From Nodosilinea sp. LEGE 06152 (lineage in GTDB: Bacteria > Cyanobacteriota > Cyanobacteriia > Phormidesmidales > Phormidesmidaceae), in contig NZ_JADEWR010000016.1 of NCBI RefSeq assembly GCF_015207525.1, positions 70,225 to 134,224 of the forward strand: a stretch of 64,000 bases of DNA, in the 5' to 3' direction. Positions within the stretch are counted from its first letter, which is position 1, and each line of letters starts with the position of its first letter. A model generated the notes under the pieces. The model saw only the letters and a list, made by a program, of their open reading frames with translations, was not told the DNA's origin and ran no database searches. Made by a program: the position numbers and the translations under genes. Positions 16,657 through 25,088 of the stretch are shown here, in pieces.

Positions 16657-17073
16657 CTAGTTCTCCAAAATCACCTTAGCTACCATGCCAGCCCCACGGT
16701 GGGGAGCGCAGTAGTAGGTGTAGGTACCAGCAGGCATGTCGCTGGTAAAGGTGGTGGAGTAGTTTTCACCAGGGGCAAAAGTCAGCTGGGTGTGGGAGAT
16801 GCTGTCGGCCAGGGCCTTGTCGCCAGGCACGTTAGCGGCATCAAACACGACGTTGTGGGGGGCCATTTTGTTGTTCACCCAGGTCACAGTGTCGCCAGCA
16901 TGAACGGTAACGGTGCTAGGTTCAAACACGAGCAGACCCGCATCAGAACCCATCTTGACATCGTAATTGGTGGCTGCAGCGGGTGCAGAAGCCAGGGTGA
17001 GCGTACCCACCACTAGCAGAGCAGACAAAATAACTAGGCCCAAACGCTGGGCAGCGCGAAATACTCGTTGCAT
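16657..17073 (-). CDS. petE: Plastocyanin precursor
   Basis: Plastocyanin is the copper protein that carries electrons from cytochrome b6f to photosystem I in the thylakoid lumen. The 138-residue precursor starts at the ATG at 17073, behind AGAGGTAG. It has a signal peptide ending near ASAPAAA and a mature part starting around TNYDVKMGSD. The copper ligands are visible: the His in MAPHNVVF, then Cys, His and Met in YYCAPHRGAGM. A longer frame to 17109 is not needed. It has its own terminator and lies next to psbV. Copper-dependent control is usual in cyanobacteria but no site is identifiable here. Confidence 0.97.
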   Translation of the reverse strand: MQRVFRAAQRLGLVILSALLVVGTLTLASAPAAATNYDVKMGSDAGLLVFEPSTVTVHAGDTVTWVNNKMAPHNVVFDAANVPGDKALADSISHTQLTFAPGENYSTTFTSDMPAGTYTYYCAPHRGAGMVAKVILEN

Positions 17074-17291
17074 AACTACCTCTAAAGCTCGTATCTCCAG
17101 TTCAATCAATCAGGGGAACTGTCAAACAGTCTTCCCTATGGCATATTACCTGCTTTGCGCGGTAACTTGGGGCGTTGGCCTTGGGGTAATTGCCGCCGTG
17201 GGCGACCTGCGAAGGTCTATTAGCAGAACCTACAGTTACCCCAAAAGCTTCTACCAAACGCTGGAGTAGCCCTCAAGTTACCCAACATTCC

Positions 17292-17798
17292 CTAGACCTG
17301 AGGAGCAGAGAAGCGGGTTTTACCAGCTCCCCACATGTCGCCAATGACCTTGGGCTGAAGCAAAATGTGACCTGAGATCGCCACCAAATCTTCCTCGGTT
17401 AAACTACGCATTTTGGGGAAGATATCGGCGCTCTTCTTGCTGGGGTGCACCTGAGAAATATCGCTCAGACCATCGTAGGTGGTCGGCTCTTTCAGGTAGG
17501 CCACCAAGGCGTCAATGTTGTCGCGGGGGGGCAGAGCACCAGCCAGAGAATCTGGATCAAGGCCAACGGTGGGGTTGGTTTTGGTGATCCCACCCACGTG
17601 GCAGGTGCCACAGGCGTAGTTAAATTGGCGACGACCACGGGTGATCTGCTCTAGCGACAGCACATAGTTGTCGCCTTCGGCATTGAGCGGAACCGTACGG
17701 GTGGCCTCATCTAGCTCAGCCGCGACAGCGTCTCCCATGACCAGGTGGCTGACAAAGAAGAGTGCGACCGCAACTAGCCAAATGCATCTCTTCAACAT
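17292..17798 (-). CDS. psbV: Cytochrome c550 of photosystem II
   Basis: PsbV is a lumenal extrinsic subunit that stabilises the manganese cluster of photosystem II. The 168-residue precursor begins MLKRCIWLVAVALFF behind GAGGAGA and has a signal peptide ending near DAVAAE. The haem site is CGTCH (in NYACGTCHVGG), and the second axial His is in AISGHILLQP, the bis-His arrangement of c550. The mature part ends MWGAGKTRFSAPQV. The 14-codon upstream extension is rejected. Its neighbours are petE and accD. Confidence 0.97.
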   Translation of the reverse strand: MLKRCIWLVAVALFFVSHLVMGDAVAAELDEATRTVPLNAEGDNYVLSLEQITRGRRQFNYACGTCHVGGITKTNPTVGLDPDSLAGALPPRDNIDALVAYLKEPTTYDGLSDISQVHPSKKSADIFPKMRSLTEEDLVAISGHILLQPKVIGDMWGAGKTRFSAPQV

Positions 17799-17997
17799 GG
17801 TTCTCCTCGAATGTATAGGGCTTGGGTATGAAATCAACACAGCTATATCAAGTCCAGTTCGGGATATTGAGTTTCGCCTTGGGCAAACCTCCCCGTTTGG
17901 CCTTAATGAGATTTAACTCAATGGAGTTTTCCCCCATCAAATCATTCTTGTAATGTCTATCATGCCACCGAAGGGGGCCATTCCCAATGTTTTGCCG

Positions 17998-18942
17998 CTA
18001 TAAATCGACTCCAATGTGGGTTGGAGCGATGGTTTCTAAGCCATTGCTCCAGGAGGCGTGGCCATCTGAGGTGGCGGGAACGGCAGCGGGCTGGTGCAGC
18101 CGAATGAGCTGAGCCAGGGTCTGCTTGAGCTGGGTGCGCGGCACAATTAGATCGACAAAGCCATGGTCGCGCAGGTACTCAGCGGTTTGAAAGTCGTCGG
18201 GCAGCTTTTCGCGCAGGGTTTGCTCTACCACACGGCGACCGGCAAAGCCAATGGTAGCTTTTGGCTCGGCCAAAATAATGTCGCCCAGCATGGCAAAGCT
18301 GGCGGTAACGCCGCCCGTGGTGGGGTGGGTAAGCACCGGCAGATAGAGCAGCTTAGCGGCCTGGTGCTGCTGGAGCGCCCCAGAAATTTTGGCCATCTGC
18401 ATCAGGCTGAGCATGCCCTCCTGCATACGAGCACCGCCTGAGGCGCAGACAATAATCACCGGGCGGCCTGTAGCGGTGCCGCGCTCGATCATGCGGGTGA
18501 GCTTTTCGCCCACTACCGAGCCCATGCTGCCGCCCATGAAGCGAAAGTCCATCACCCCCAGGGCGACGGGCAGGCCGTCGAGTTCGCCCAGGCCGGTTTG
18601 CACGGCATCGGTGAGTTTGGTTTTGGACTGGGTATCGCGCAGGCGATCGCCGTAGCCCTTGCGATCTTTAAACTTGAGCGGATCCTGGGGCTGCATGTGG
18701 GTGTCTAACGCCTGCCAGGTGTTAGCGTCGATCAGCTGACGAATGCGCTCGTCGCTGAAGATGCGGTGGTGGTGGCCACACTCGCCGCAGACCCACTGGT
18801 TGGTGCGCAGGTCTTTGGTGTAGGTGAGAACGTCGCAGTGCTCACACTTGGTCCACAGGCCATCGGCAATTTCCCGCTCCTGGCGGTCTTCGCTAATGGG
18901 GCCTGACTTACGGCGATTGGCAAACCAGTCAAACAGTGACAT
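17998..18942 (-). CDS. accD: Acetyl-CoA carboxylase carboxyltransferase subunit beta
   Basis: AccD, with AccA, transfers the carboxyl group from biotin carboxyl carrier protein to acetyl-CoA, giving malonyl-CoA for fatty acid synthesis. The 314-residue protein has the N-terminal zinc ribbon (Cys33, Cys36, Cys52, Cys55) and the crotonase-fold core with VIIVCASGGARMQEGMLSLM and GGVTASFAMLGDI. A 40-residue tail follows the core. It is a single gene in minus orientation, separated by about 150 bp from the cyclase gene upstream. Confidence 0.97.
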   Translation of the reverse strand: MSLFDWFANRRKSGPISEDRQEREIADGLWTKCEHCDVLTYTKDLRTNQWVCGECGHHHRIFSDERIRQLIDANTWQALDTHMQPQDPLKFKDRKGYGDRLRDTQSKTKLTDAVQTGLGELDGLPVALGVMDFRFMGGSMGSVVGEKLTRMIERGTATGRPVIIVCASGGARMQEGMLSLMQMAKISGALQQHQAAKLLYLPVLTHPTTGGVTASFAMLGDIILAEPKATIGFAGRRVVEQTLREKLPDDFQTAEYLRDHGFVDLIVPRTQLKQTLAQLIRLHQPAAVPATSDGHASWSNGLETIAPTHIGVDL

Positions 18943-19089
18943 GCGCGTGCGTTAGCTCAACAGCGACAGAACAATCTATATAGATCGAAGTGTCCAAAAT
19001 GAACACAACTCTCATCCTAGCGGGTTTGCTCCGTCTGCGATAGATAGGCTGGGTCGGGGCGAAGAAGCATCCCTCACCAGGCGGCAGCA

Positions 19090-21657
19090 TTACTTGGTGG
19101 TCATAATATAAACCCCGTCCCAATCCTCGGGCGGCGGCTGCAGCCGATACTGGCGCGCTCGACTGAGGTGTACCGCCACGGCTTTGTCGTCGGGGCGCAT
19201 CTGGTGGGCCTGCTCGAACAGGGTTAGGGCCTCGTCAAAGCGCAGGTTAGTGTAGGCGCTGCGAGCGTTGGCATAGAGGTTTAAAAAGTCTTCGGTGCCT
19301 GGGGGAAGCGGGGTATCACGTTTGTCGATTAGCTCGTAGAGGCCAACGGCCTGCTGTTTGCCCTTTACCTGGGTGCGATCGAGCTCGCGGACCCAAATTT
19401 TGTCGGCGCAGAGGGCGTAGGTGTACTCGCTGATCACAATGTCGCAGCCGTACTCCTTGGTGACGCCCTCTAGGCGAGAGCTGAGGTTGACCCCGTCACC
19501 AATCACGGTGTACTCCATTTTGCGCTGGGAGCCAATGTTGCCCGACACGACCTCGCCCGAGCTAATGCCAATGCCAATGCGGATCTCAGGTTGGCCGAGG
19601 GCACCCCGCTCGGCGTTGAACTGAGCCAGTCGTCGCCGCATGTCGAGGGCGCTCTGCACCGCGGCCCAAGCGTGGTTGCTGAGGGGCAAGGGCGCACCAA
19701 ACACGGCCATCAGCGCGTCGCCAATAAATTTGTCGAGGGTGCCCTCGAAGTGAAACACCGACTCCACCATAGTTTCAAAGTAGGCGTTGAGCATTTCAAC
19801 AACTTTGTCGGCTTCTAGATCTTCGGTGAGGGTGGTATAGCCGCGAATGTCAGAAAAGAGCACGGTGACGTCTTTGCGCTCGCCTTTCATTAACAAATCG
19901 TCGCCCAGGGCCATAACCCGCTCGGCCACGCCGGGGGTCATGTAGCGATAGAGGGTACTCTTCATCCGCTTTTCCTGACTGATGTCTTCGAGCACTAGCA
20001 GGCCGCCGAGCACGCCACCCTCGGGGTTGTTGAGGGGGTTGACGGTTAAGTTAATGCTGCGCTCAATGCGCTGCACGAGATTGGCTGGTACGGGCGGCGC
20101 GGCTAAATTGCCCCAGGCTCGATAAATTTCGGGATGGTTGGGATCGGGCAGAGCCAGCTCCGAGACACGGTCTAACCCGGTACCGGGGCCTGGGGCGACG
20201 GCCACCCGCAGGTTCTGCTCAGGGACGTAGTGGCGAGCCCCGTGTTTGAGGCTGTCTTCGAGACGAAAGCGCAGGCTCTCGATGGGAAGTGCGTCCCACA
20301 CCGGGCGGTGCAGCAGGGCTGTCTGCCAGCGATCGCGAATGGTGCGGCTGTGATCGGTATCTTCGGGGCAGCCAATCAGATCGAGGGCAGCATCATTGAT
20401 GGTGACAATGCGGCCCTCCATATCGGTAGAGATGACGGCATCGGAAAGGCTTTGCAGAATGTCTTTTTGATACTGCTTTTCGACCAGCACGCTCTCAAAC
20501 AGCTTGGCATTCTCTAGCGCTACCCCAGCCTGAATGTTAAAGGCCCGCATAAAGGCCTCGTCGGAGGTGGTAAACGTGCCGTGGGCCTTATTAATCAACT
20601 GCGTGACGGCGATCAGTTTGCCGCCGGAGTCGTACACGGGCATGCAGAGAATAGTGCGCGTGGTGTAGCCGGTGCGTTTATCGGCGTCGGGGTTAAAGCG
20701 AGGATCTTGGTAGGCGTCAGGGATATTCAATACCTCGCCCGTGGTGGCCACATGGCCCACAATGCCGCTGGTGATGGAGCTACGCAACTCGACCAGCGAT
20801 TTGCCGTCGCCCGATTTTACCTTTGACCACAGATCGCCGCTCTCTTCGTCGATTAACCACAGGGTGCTGCGATCGGCCTGCATCAGCTGCCGGGCCTCTT
20901 CCATCACTGACTGCAGCGTTTTTTCTAAATCTAGGCTCTGCTCCAGCGACGAGATCGCCTTTAGCAGGGCGGCAACTCCCTTTTGGTTGCGGGCGGCAAT
21001 ATAGAAGGAATTACAGCTTTCTAAAATCACCCCCAGCGATTCGGCAAATTCTTTGAAGTGGCGCTCGTCTTGATCGTCAAAGGGGGCGTTATTGAGCTTG
21101 TTGAGCAGCTGCACCACCGCCACAATACTGTCGCTTTTTTTGCTCAGTACCGGCATGCAGAGAATGCTGCGGGTGCGGTAGCCGTGCTTTTGGTCATAGG
21201 TGCTGTCGAAGCGATCGTCGGCGTAGGCGTCGGGTATATTGAGCGGCGTGACGTTGGTGGCCACGTAGCCCGAGATGCCCTTGCCCATGGGGACGCGAAT
21301 TTCGAGCGATCGCTCCCCATCGCCCTGGGCAATTTTCGACCACAGCTCCTGTTTTTCGTGGTCCACCATAAAAATAGTGGTGCGCTCGGCCTGCAAAATT
21401 TGGCCAATCTTGAGGGTAAAGGCTTCTAAAATTTGCTCCAGCATGATCTCCAACGACTCGTTGTTGATCATGTCGATGGCGCGCAGAAAATGCTCAAACT
21501 CCGCCGTAATTTGGTCAAGCAGGTTGATAAACTGCGGGGTCGGTAGGTCGCGTACCCGGTTGGTCAGAGAACTGTGCTGGTTAGCCAGAGACAGCGCGGT
21601 AATCATGCTGCGATGTTCAAAGACCGACCCCGAGGGGCCGTTGATCTGAGTTGCCAT
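19090..21657 (-). CDS. cyaB: GAF-GAF-PAS class IIIb adenylate cyclase with TPR-like tail
   Basis: The 855-residue protein has two GAF domains (about 50-210 and 230-390), a PAS domain (about 400-540), a class III cyclase domain (about 590-765) and a TPR-like tail. Both GAF domains show the NK...F...DE signature of cyclic-nucleotide-binding GAFs. Metal aspartates are in LFSDIRGYT and FIGDALMAVFG. The Lys in DKFIGD and Thr in EYTVIGDGVN are the purine-binding pair of class IIIb adenylate cyclases, and N and R in VNLSSRLE complete the site. Length and domain order match Anabaena CyaB1/CyaB2. cAMP feedback through the GAFs and bicarbonate sensitivity are known in that group and inferred here. MATQ at 21657 is preferred to 21672. 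Confidence 0.92.
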   Translation of the reverse strand: MATQINGPSGSVFEHRSMITALSLANQHSSLTNRVRDLPTPQFINLLDQITAEFEHFLRAIDMINNESLEIMLEQILEAFTLKIGQILQAERTTIFMVDHEKQELWSKIAQGDGERSLEIRVPMGKGISGYVATNVTPLNIPDAYADDRFDSTYDQKHGYRTRSILCMPVLSKKSDSIVAVVQLLNKLNNAPFDDQDERHFKEFAESLGVILESCNSFYIAARNQKGVAALLKAISSLEQSLDLEKTLQSVMEEARQLMQADRSTLWLIDEESGDLWSKVKSGDGKSLVELRSSITSGIVGHVATTGEVLNIPDAYQDPRFNPDADKRTGYTTRTILCMPVYDSGGKLIAVTQLINKAHGTFTTSDEAFMRAFNIQAGVALENAKLFESVLVEKQYQKDILQSLSDAVISTDMEGRIVTINDAALDLIGCPEDTDHSRTIRDRWQTALLHRPVWDALPIESLRFRLEDSLKHGARHYVPEQNLRVAVAPGPGTGLDRVSELALPDPNHPEIYRAWGNLAAPPVPANLVQRIERSINLTVNPLNNPEGGVLGGLLVLEDISQEKRMKSTLYRYMTPGVAERVMALGDDLLMKGERKDVTVLFSDIRGYTTLTEDLEADKVVEMLNAYFETMVESVFHFEGTLDKFIGDALMAVFGAPLPLSNHAWAAVQSALDMRRRLAQFNAERGALGQPEIRIGIGISSGEVVSGNIGSQRKMEYTVIGDGVNLSSRLEGVTKEYGCDIVISEYTYALCADKIWVRELDRTQVKGKQQAVGLYELIDKRDTPLPPGTEDFLNLYANARSAYTNLRFDEALTLFEQAHQMRPDDKAVAVHLSRARQYRLQPPPEDWDGVYIMTTK

Positions 21658-21945
21658 AGGGACCCTACTCAAGCGTGGCAGACGGGAACAAAAGCAGTGG
21701 GCACGGTTAGCTGCCTGGGTAGTTGATAAAGCGTGTGGGTGTTTGCCTCTTTGGGGCAGGCCAAAGGCCCTGTGCCCGTGGAGCGATAAACGAGCTACTT
21801 CTCCTGCGCCAACAGGTTAGCTAAGGCAGTAGCAAATCTGCTAAACACCTATTACTCTAACCGTATACCCCAGGTTAGGGCAGCAACGTCGCAATTTGAA
21901 CAGAATGCCCTGCTCGTGACCCTGACCTAACATACCCACCCACCT
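21658..21945. other. Intergenic region upstream of the cyclase gene
   Basis: This 288-bp stretch lies between the cyclase start and the end of the dienelactone hydrolase-like gene. I see no gene, no clear hairpin and no repeat. It presumably holds the cyclase promoter. Confidence 0.5.
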
Positions 21946-22710
21946 TTAGGAATGTGGGGGCAGCGCTACAGCGGTGCCAAAGCCAGCCTGCAAAAAAGCC
22001 ACTATCTCAGCCCAGGCCGCATCGGTAGCGGCAGGATCGTAGCGGTAGCCATCGTCGCGCATGAAGGTATGGTTGGCCGAGTAAACCAGGGTTTTGGGCT
22101 CAATGCCTGCGGTTGCTAAAGTACTGAGAATACTGTCGCGCCCCTCGGCGGGCACATGGGGGTCTTGATCTCCAAAAATGAGCAACAGTCGGGCCGAAAT
22201 CTCGCCCAAACGCTCTAGGGTGTCAGCTCTACCCCGCCCCAGTTTGCCGCTGTGGATGCCGGTTGGGTAGCAGCACACAGCCACGCTGACCTCAGAATTT
22301 AGGGCGGCTCGGCAGGCCAGGTGGCCACCAATGCAAAAGCCCAGGGTGCCAATCTGCCTAGGGGCGACGGCGGCGTAGGTTTGCAGCCAGTCTAAAACGG
22401 CTGCGGCGTCGGCGTCGAAGTCAGCTACTGCGGTGCGGCGGGCCGCATCGTTACCCCGCAGGCGACCGATATCGTTGGGCTCGATCACCGTACCTACGGG
22501 TTCTAGCCGATGAAAGATCTCAGGGGCTGCGACCACGTAGCCATAGCCCGCCAGGCGATCGGCCAGACGCAGCATCGGCCCTCCTAGCTGATAGATATCG
22601 GAATAGAACAAAATGCCGGGGTACTGACCAGGCGCAGTCGGTTCAGCCACATAGAGGCGCATCAGGCTGTCGTCTACGGTAAGGCCCACATCATGGCGCT
22701 GAATTTGCAC
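21946..22710 (-). CDS. Dienelactone hydrolase family protein
   Basis: The 254-residue alpha/beta hydrolase has a cysteine nucleophile in GFCIGGH, an Asp in FGDQDPHVP and a His in ANHTFMRDDGY, the Cys-Asp-His triad of dienelactone hydrolases. Family members open lactones such as 4-carboxymethylenebutenolide; most cyanobacterial versions have no assigned substrate. No aromatic-degradation genes are nearby. The start is a GTG at 22710. There is no signal peptide. Confidence 0.9.
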   Translation of the reverse strand: MQIQRHDVGLTVDDSLMRLYVAEPTAPGQYPGILFYSDIYQLGGPMLRLADRLAGYGYVVAAPEIFHRLEPVGTVIEPNDIGRLRGNDAARRTAVADFDADAAAVLDWLQTYAAVAPRQIGTLGFCIGGHLACRAALNSEVSVAVCCYPTGIHSGKLGRGRADTLERLGEISARLLLIFGDQDPHVPAEGRDSILSTLATAGIEPKTLVYSANHTFMRDDGYRYDPAATDAAWAEIVAFLQAGFGTAVALPPHS

Positions 22711-22770
22711 AGGTTGACCTCCATGGTTCGCTAAGGGATGCGGGGGAGTGGGTGTAAGGTCTGGGGTTTA

Positions 22771-22838
22771 CGGTTTAAGGTTCACGGTTTGAGGTTCACG
22801 GTTTGAGGCTTGCCTTGAACCCTGAACCGTAAACCTTG
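22771..22838. repeat. Three 14-bp tandem repeats with an inverted copy
   Basis: CGGTTTAAGGTTCA, CGGTTTGAGGTTCA and CGGTTTGAGGCTTG follow one another from 22771 to 22812. An inverted, slightly changed copy (GAACCCTGAACCGTAAACC) comes right after. The element can fold into a long hairpin in the divergent promoter region between the dienelactone hydrolase-like and serine hydrolase genes. Confidence 0.75.
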
Positions 22839-22935
22839 CATCTGACACCTCTCGCCTAATTCCCTCGGCTATGTCGTACCGATAGTGAAGGATGATGTGA
22901 TCAACGAGCGGTTATCTAAGACACAAGCGCTGGCC

Positions 22936-23883
22936 ATGACCCTATTTTTCACCCCCGACCCCGCCCTGCAAACGGCCCTCGATCAGGTGCTCGATCAGGT
23001 GCGGGCCGAGTTTGCCCTCACCCCTACGCAGATTGCCGTTACCTGGGTATTGTACGACCCGCCCTACATCACCAATACAGGCGGTGCCCTCAGCGCCACC
23101 GACTTTTGGCAGCGCCAGCCGCGCGGAGCCAGCTACCGGGGGGTCGAGCTGATTTATCCGGCCAGCGTGGTGAAGCTGTTCTACCTGGTGGCCGCCCACG
23201 AGTGGCTAGAGCAGGGCATGATCCCCCCTTCGGCTGAGATCGATCGGGCGCTCAAGGACATGATTGTCGACTCTAGCAACGACGCGACTTCGCTGGTGGT
23301 CGATATGCTCAGCGGTACCACCAGCGGCCCGGAGCTACCCCCTGGCCCCTTTGAGACCTGGTGCCACCAGCGCAACATTATCAATCGTTTTTTTCAGTCG
23401 CTCCAGTGGACCGAGCTGACGGGGGTAAACCTCAACCAAAAACCTTGGGGCGATGGCCCCTACGGTCGTGAACGAGCCTTTGTCGGTGAGCACTACGAGA
23501 ATCGCAACCGGCTCACCACCAACGCGGTGGCTCGGCTGATTCACAGCATTGCAGGGGGGGTGGCCGTGTCGGCGGCGCGATCGCAGACCATGCTCAATCT
23601 CATGCAGCGTTTGGTGCCCTCTGCCCCACCCGAGCCCGGTGAAGAAGACCAGGTGACAGGCTTTTTGGGTGCCGGGTTGCCCCCCGGCACTGCCCTGTAC
23701 TCTAAAGCGGGTTATACCAGCCAGGTGCGGCACGACGCCGTCTATTTTGAGTTGCCCAATGGCACTCCTGACCTGCTAGTGGCCTTTACCGAAGGCCGCG
23801 AGCACAGCAAAAATCGCGACATCCTACCTCGGCTGGCTGGTTTGATTAGCCAAGCCACTACCCGCCTAAAACCTTCGGCCTAA
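22936..23883 (+). CDS. Serine hydrolase, class A beta-lactamase-like
   Basis: The 315-residue protein (from the ATG at 22936) has the penicillin-interactive fold. The SxxK motif is SVVK at 77-80, an SDN-like SSND follows, and a KTG-like KAG lies in YSKAGYTSQ. These are the active-site elements of class A beta-lactamases and related serine hydrolases. No signal peptide is visible, which is unusual for a true beta-lactamase, so a cytoplasmic esterase or amidase role is possible. The long insert with WGDGPYGRER is not part of the classic fold. A start at 22885 would add 17 poorly conserved residues. Confidence 0.8.
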   Translation: MTLFFTPDPALQTALDQVLDQVRAEFALTPTQIAVTWVLYDPPYITNTGGALSATDFWQRQPRGASYRGVELIYPASVVKLFYLVAAHEWLEQGMIPPSAEIDRALKDMIVDSSNDATSLVVDMLSGTTSGPELPPGPFETWCHQRNIINRFFQSLQWTELTGVNLNQKPWGDGPYGRERAFVGEHYENRNRLTTNAVARLIHSIAGGVAVSAARSQTMLNLMQRLVPSAPPEPGEEDQVTGFLGAGLPPGTALYSKAGYTSQVRHDAVYFELPNGTPDLLVAFTEGREHSKNRDILPRLAGLISQATTRLKPSA

Positions 23884-24182
23884 TTCTTAAGAGTTGGATT
23901 GATCCCCAACTTGATCTGTCTTTAAGTAGAGTCGCATCTATCTGGGGTAGGTGCAAAATGTTGTCAACATAGCCTTCCGCCTTGGGTTGAAGATGGTACA
24001 ATTCAGCCAATTTCGAGGATAAATGTGGTGTGTAGGCCCGTAGCGACGGGAAACGTTCAACTTTAGTTTTCCTAGTCTGGCTACGGCAGTACGATTTCGA
24101 GCTTGATTGTTTCGAACGTAATCATTGTTGCCATTAGGCCGATGAGACCTGATTGTCAAAAATCTGAGGAGTGAACAGAATC

Positions 24183-24974
24183 ATGGCGTATCTCAAGCGA
24201 ATTTCTCTAGCGCTGAGCCTAACCGCTATGGCTGGTGTAGCAAGCCCTGCCCTGGCCGAAACCCAGCTTAGCAATCTAGAGCTGACCGACAACGTTTTAA
24301 CTGAGGTAGAAGTCGCCCCCGCAGCGGTGGCTGAGCCCGTTGAAGTTGAGCCCGTAGGTGCCGCCGAAACAGTCCAGCTCGAGGCTGTTGAGACACCTCC
24401 CAGTGAAGCCAGCCTGCTAGCGCTGCCCGAGGAGGCTCCCATCACCAGCAACAACCTATTTACCGCTGGCGACATCGAGTCTGCGCTGCTGGCCGCCACC
24501 GTTGAAGCGGCTCCCGAAGCTACCGACTCTATTGATCTGGCCCAGGCCACCCCGACTACCGTCTCTGTCTCCCCAAATTACCTAGGCGTAGGCGGCAACA
24601 TCGGTATTGGCAATCGCAGCGATAGCGCTCTGTCTAGCTTTGGTTTCAATATCATCAGTAAAATCTCCTTAGGTCCTCGTTTCTCTGTGCGACCCGGTGC
24701 CACCATCACCAACGATCGCTCCGGTTTTACCATCCCGGTTACCTACAACTTCAACACCATTTCCTACAGTGGTTTTCTCGCTCAGCCCTACGCTGGCATT
24801 GGGGTTGAGATTCCCACCAGTGGTGACATAGGTCTGTTGGTCAACGCTGGTGCTGATATTCCCATTTCCAGCAACTTTACCCTCAACGCCGTCAGCAACT
24901 TCCGGGTTACCAGCGGTTTTGCCCTGGGCATTTCCCTCGGCGTGGCCTACAACTTCCCCTTCTTCTTTGACTAA
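24183..24974 (+). CDS. Exported protein with outer-membrane beta-barrel-like C-terminus
   Basis: The 263-residue protein starts at the ATG at 24183, 11 nt after GAGGAG. It has a signal peptide (MAYLKRISLALSLTAMAGVA, cleavage probably after ALA). An acidic, Ala/Glu/Val-rich low-complexity stretch follows to about residue 125. The C-terminal half alternates hydrophobic and polar residues in short strands (GPRFSVRPGATITNDRSG, QPYAGIGVEIPTSGDIGLLV) and ends GVAYNFPFFFD, with aromatic residues near the terminus as in outer-membrane barrels. I do not recognise a named family. It is transcribed alone with a strong terminator. Confidence 0.75.
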   Translation: MAYLKRISLALSLTAMAGVASPALAETQLSNLELTDNVLTEVEVAPAAVAEPVEVEPVGAAETVQLEAVETPPSEASLLALPEEAPITSNNLFTAGDIESALLAATVEAAPEATDSIDLAQATPTTVSVSPNYLGVGGNIGIGNRSDSALSSFGFNIISKISLGPRFSVRPGATITNDRSGFTIPVTYNFNTISYSGFLAQPYAGIGVEIPTSGDIGLLVNAGADIPISSNFTLNAVSNFRVTSGFALGISLGVAYNFPFFFD

Positions 24975-25013
24975 GGTCTGAGCAGAACGCATGCGTCTGA
25001 AACCTGCTTAAGA

Positions 25014-25049
25014 GGGGAGCGCGATCGATCGCGCTCCCCTTTTGTTTTC
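25014..25049 (+). terminator. Strong intrinsic terminator
   Basis: A 26-bp perfect dyad with arms GGGGAGCGCGATC and GATCGCGCTCCCC is followed by TTTTGTTTT. It lies 40 bp after the stop of the beta-barrel-like gene. Confidence 0.93.
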
Positions 25050-25088
25050 TGGTTGGGCATTCTGAAAGCACAGCTTAAGGGTGTGGCA

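Noticed and set aside
22771..22838. Possible CRISPR array
   Set aside because: The repeats are contiguous 14-mers with no spacers and no cas gene is in the window.
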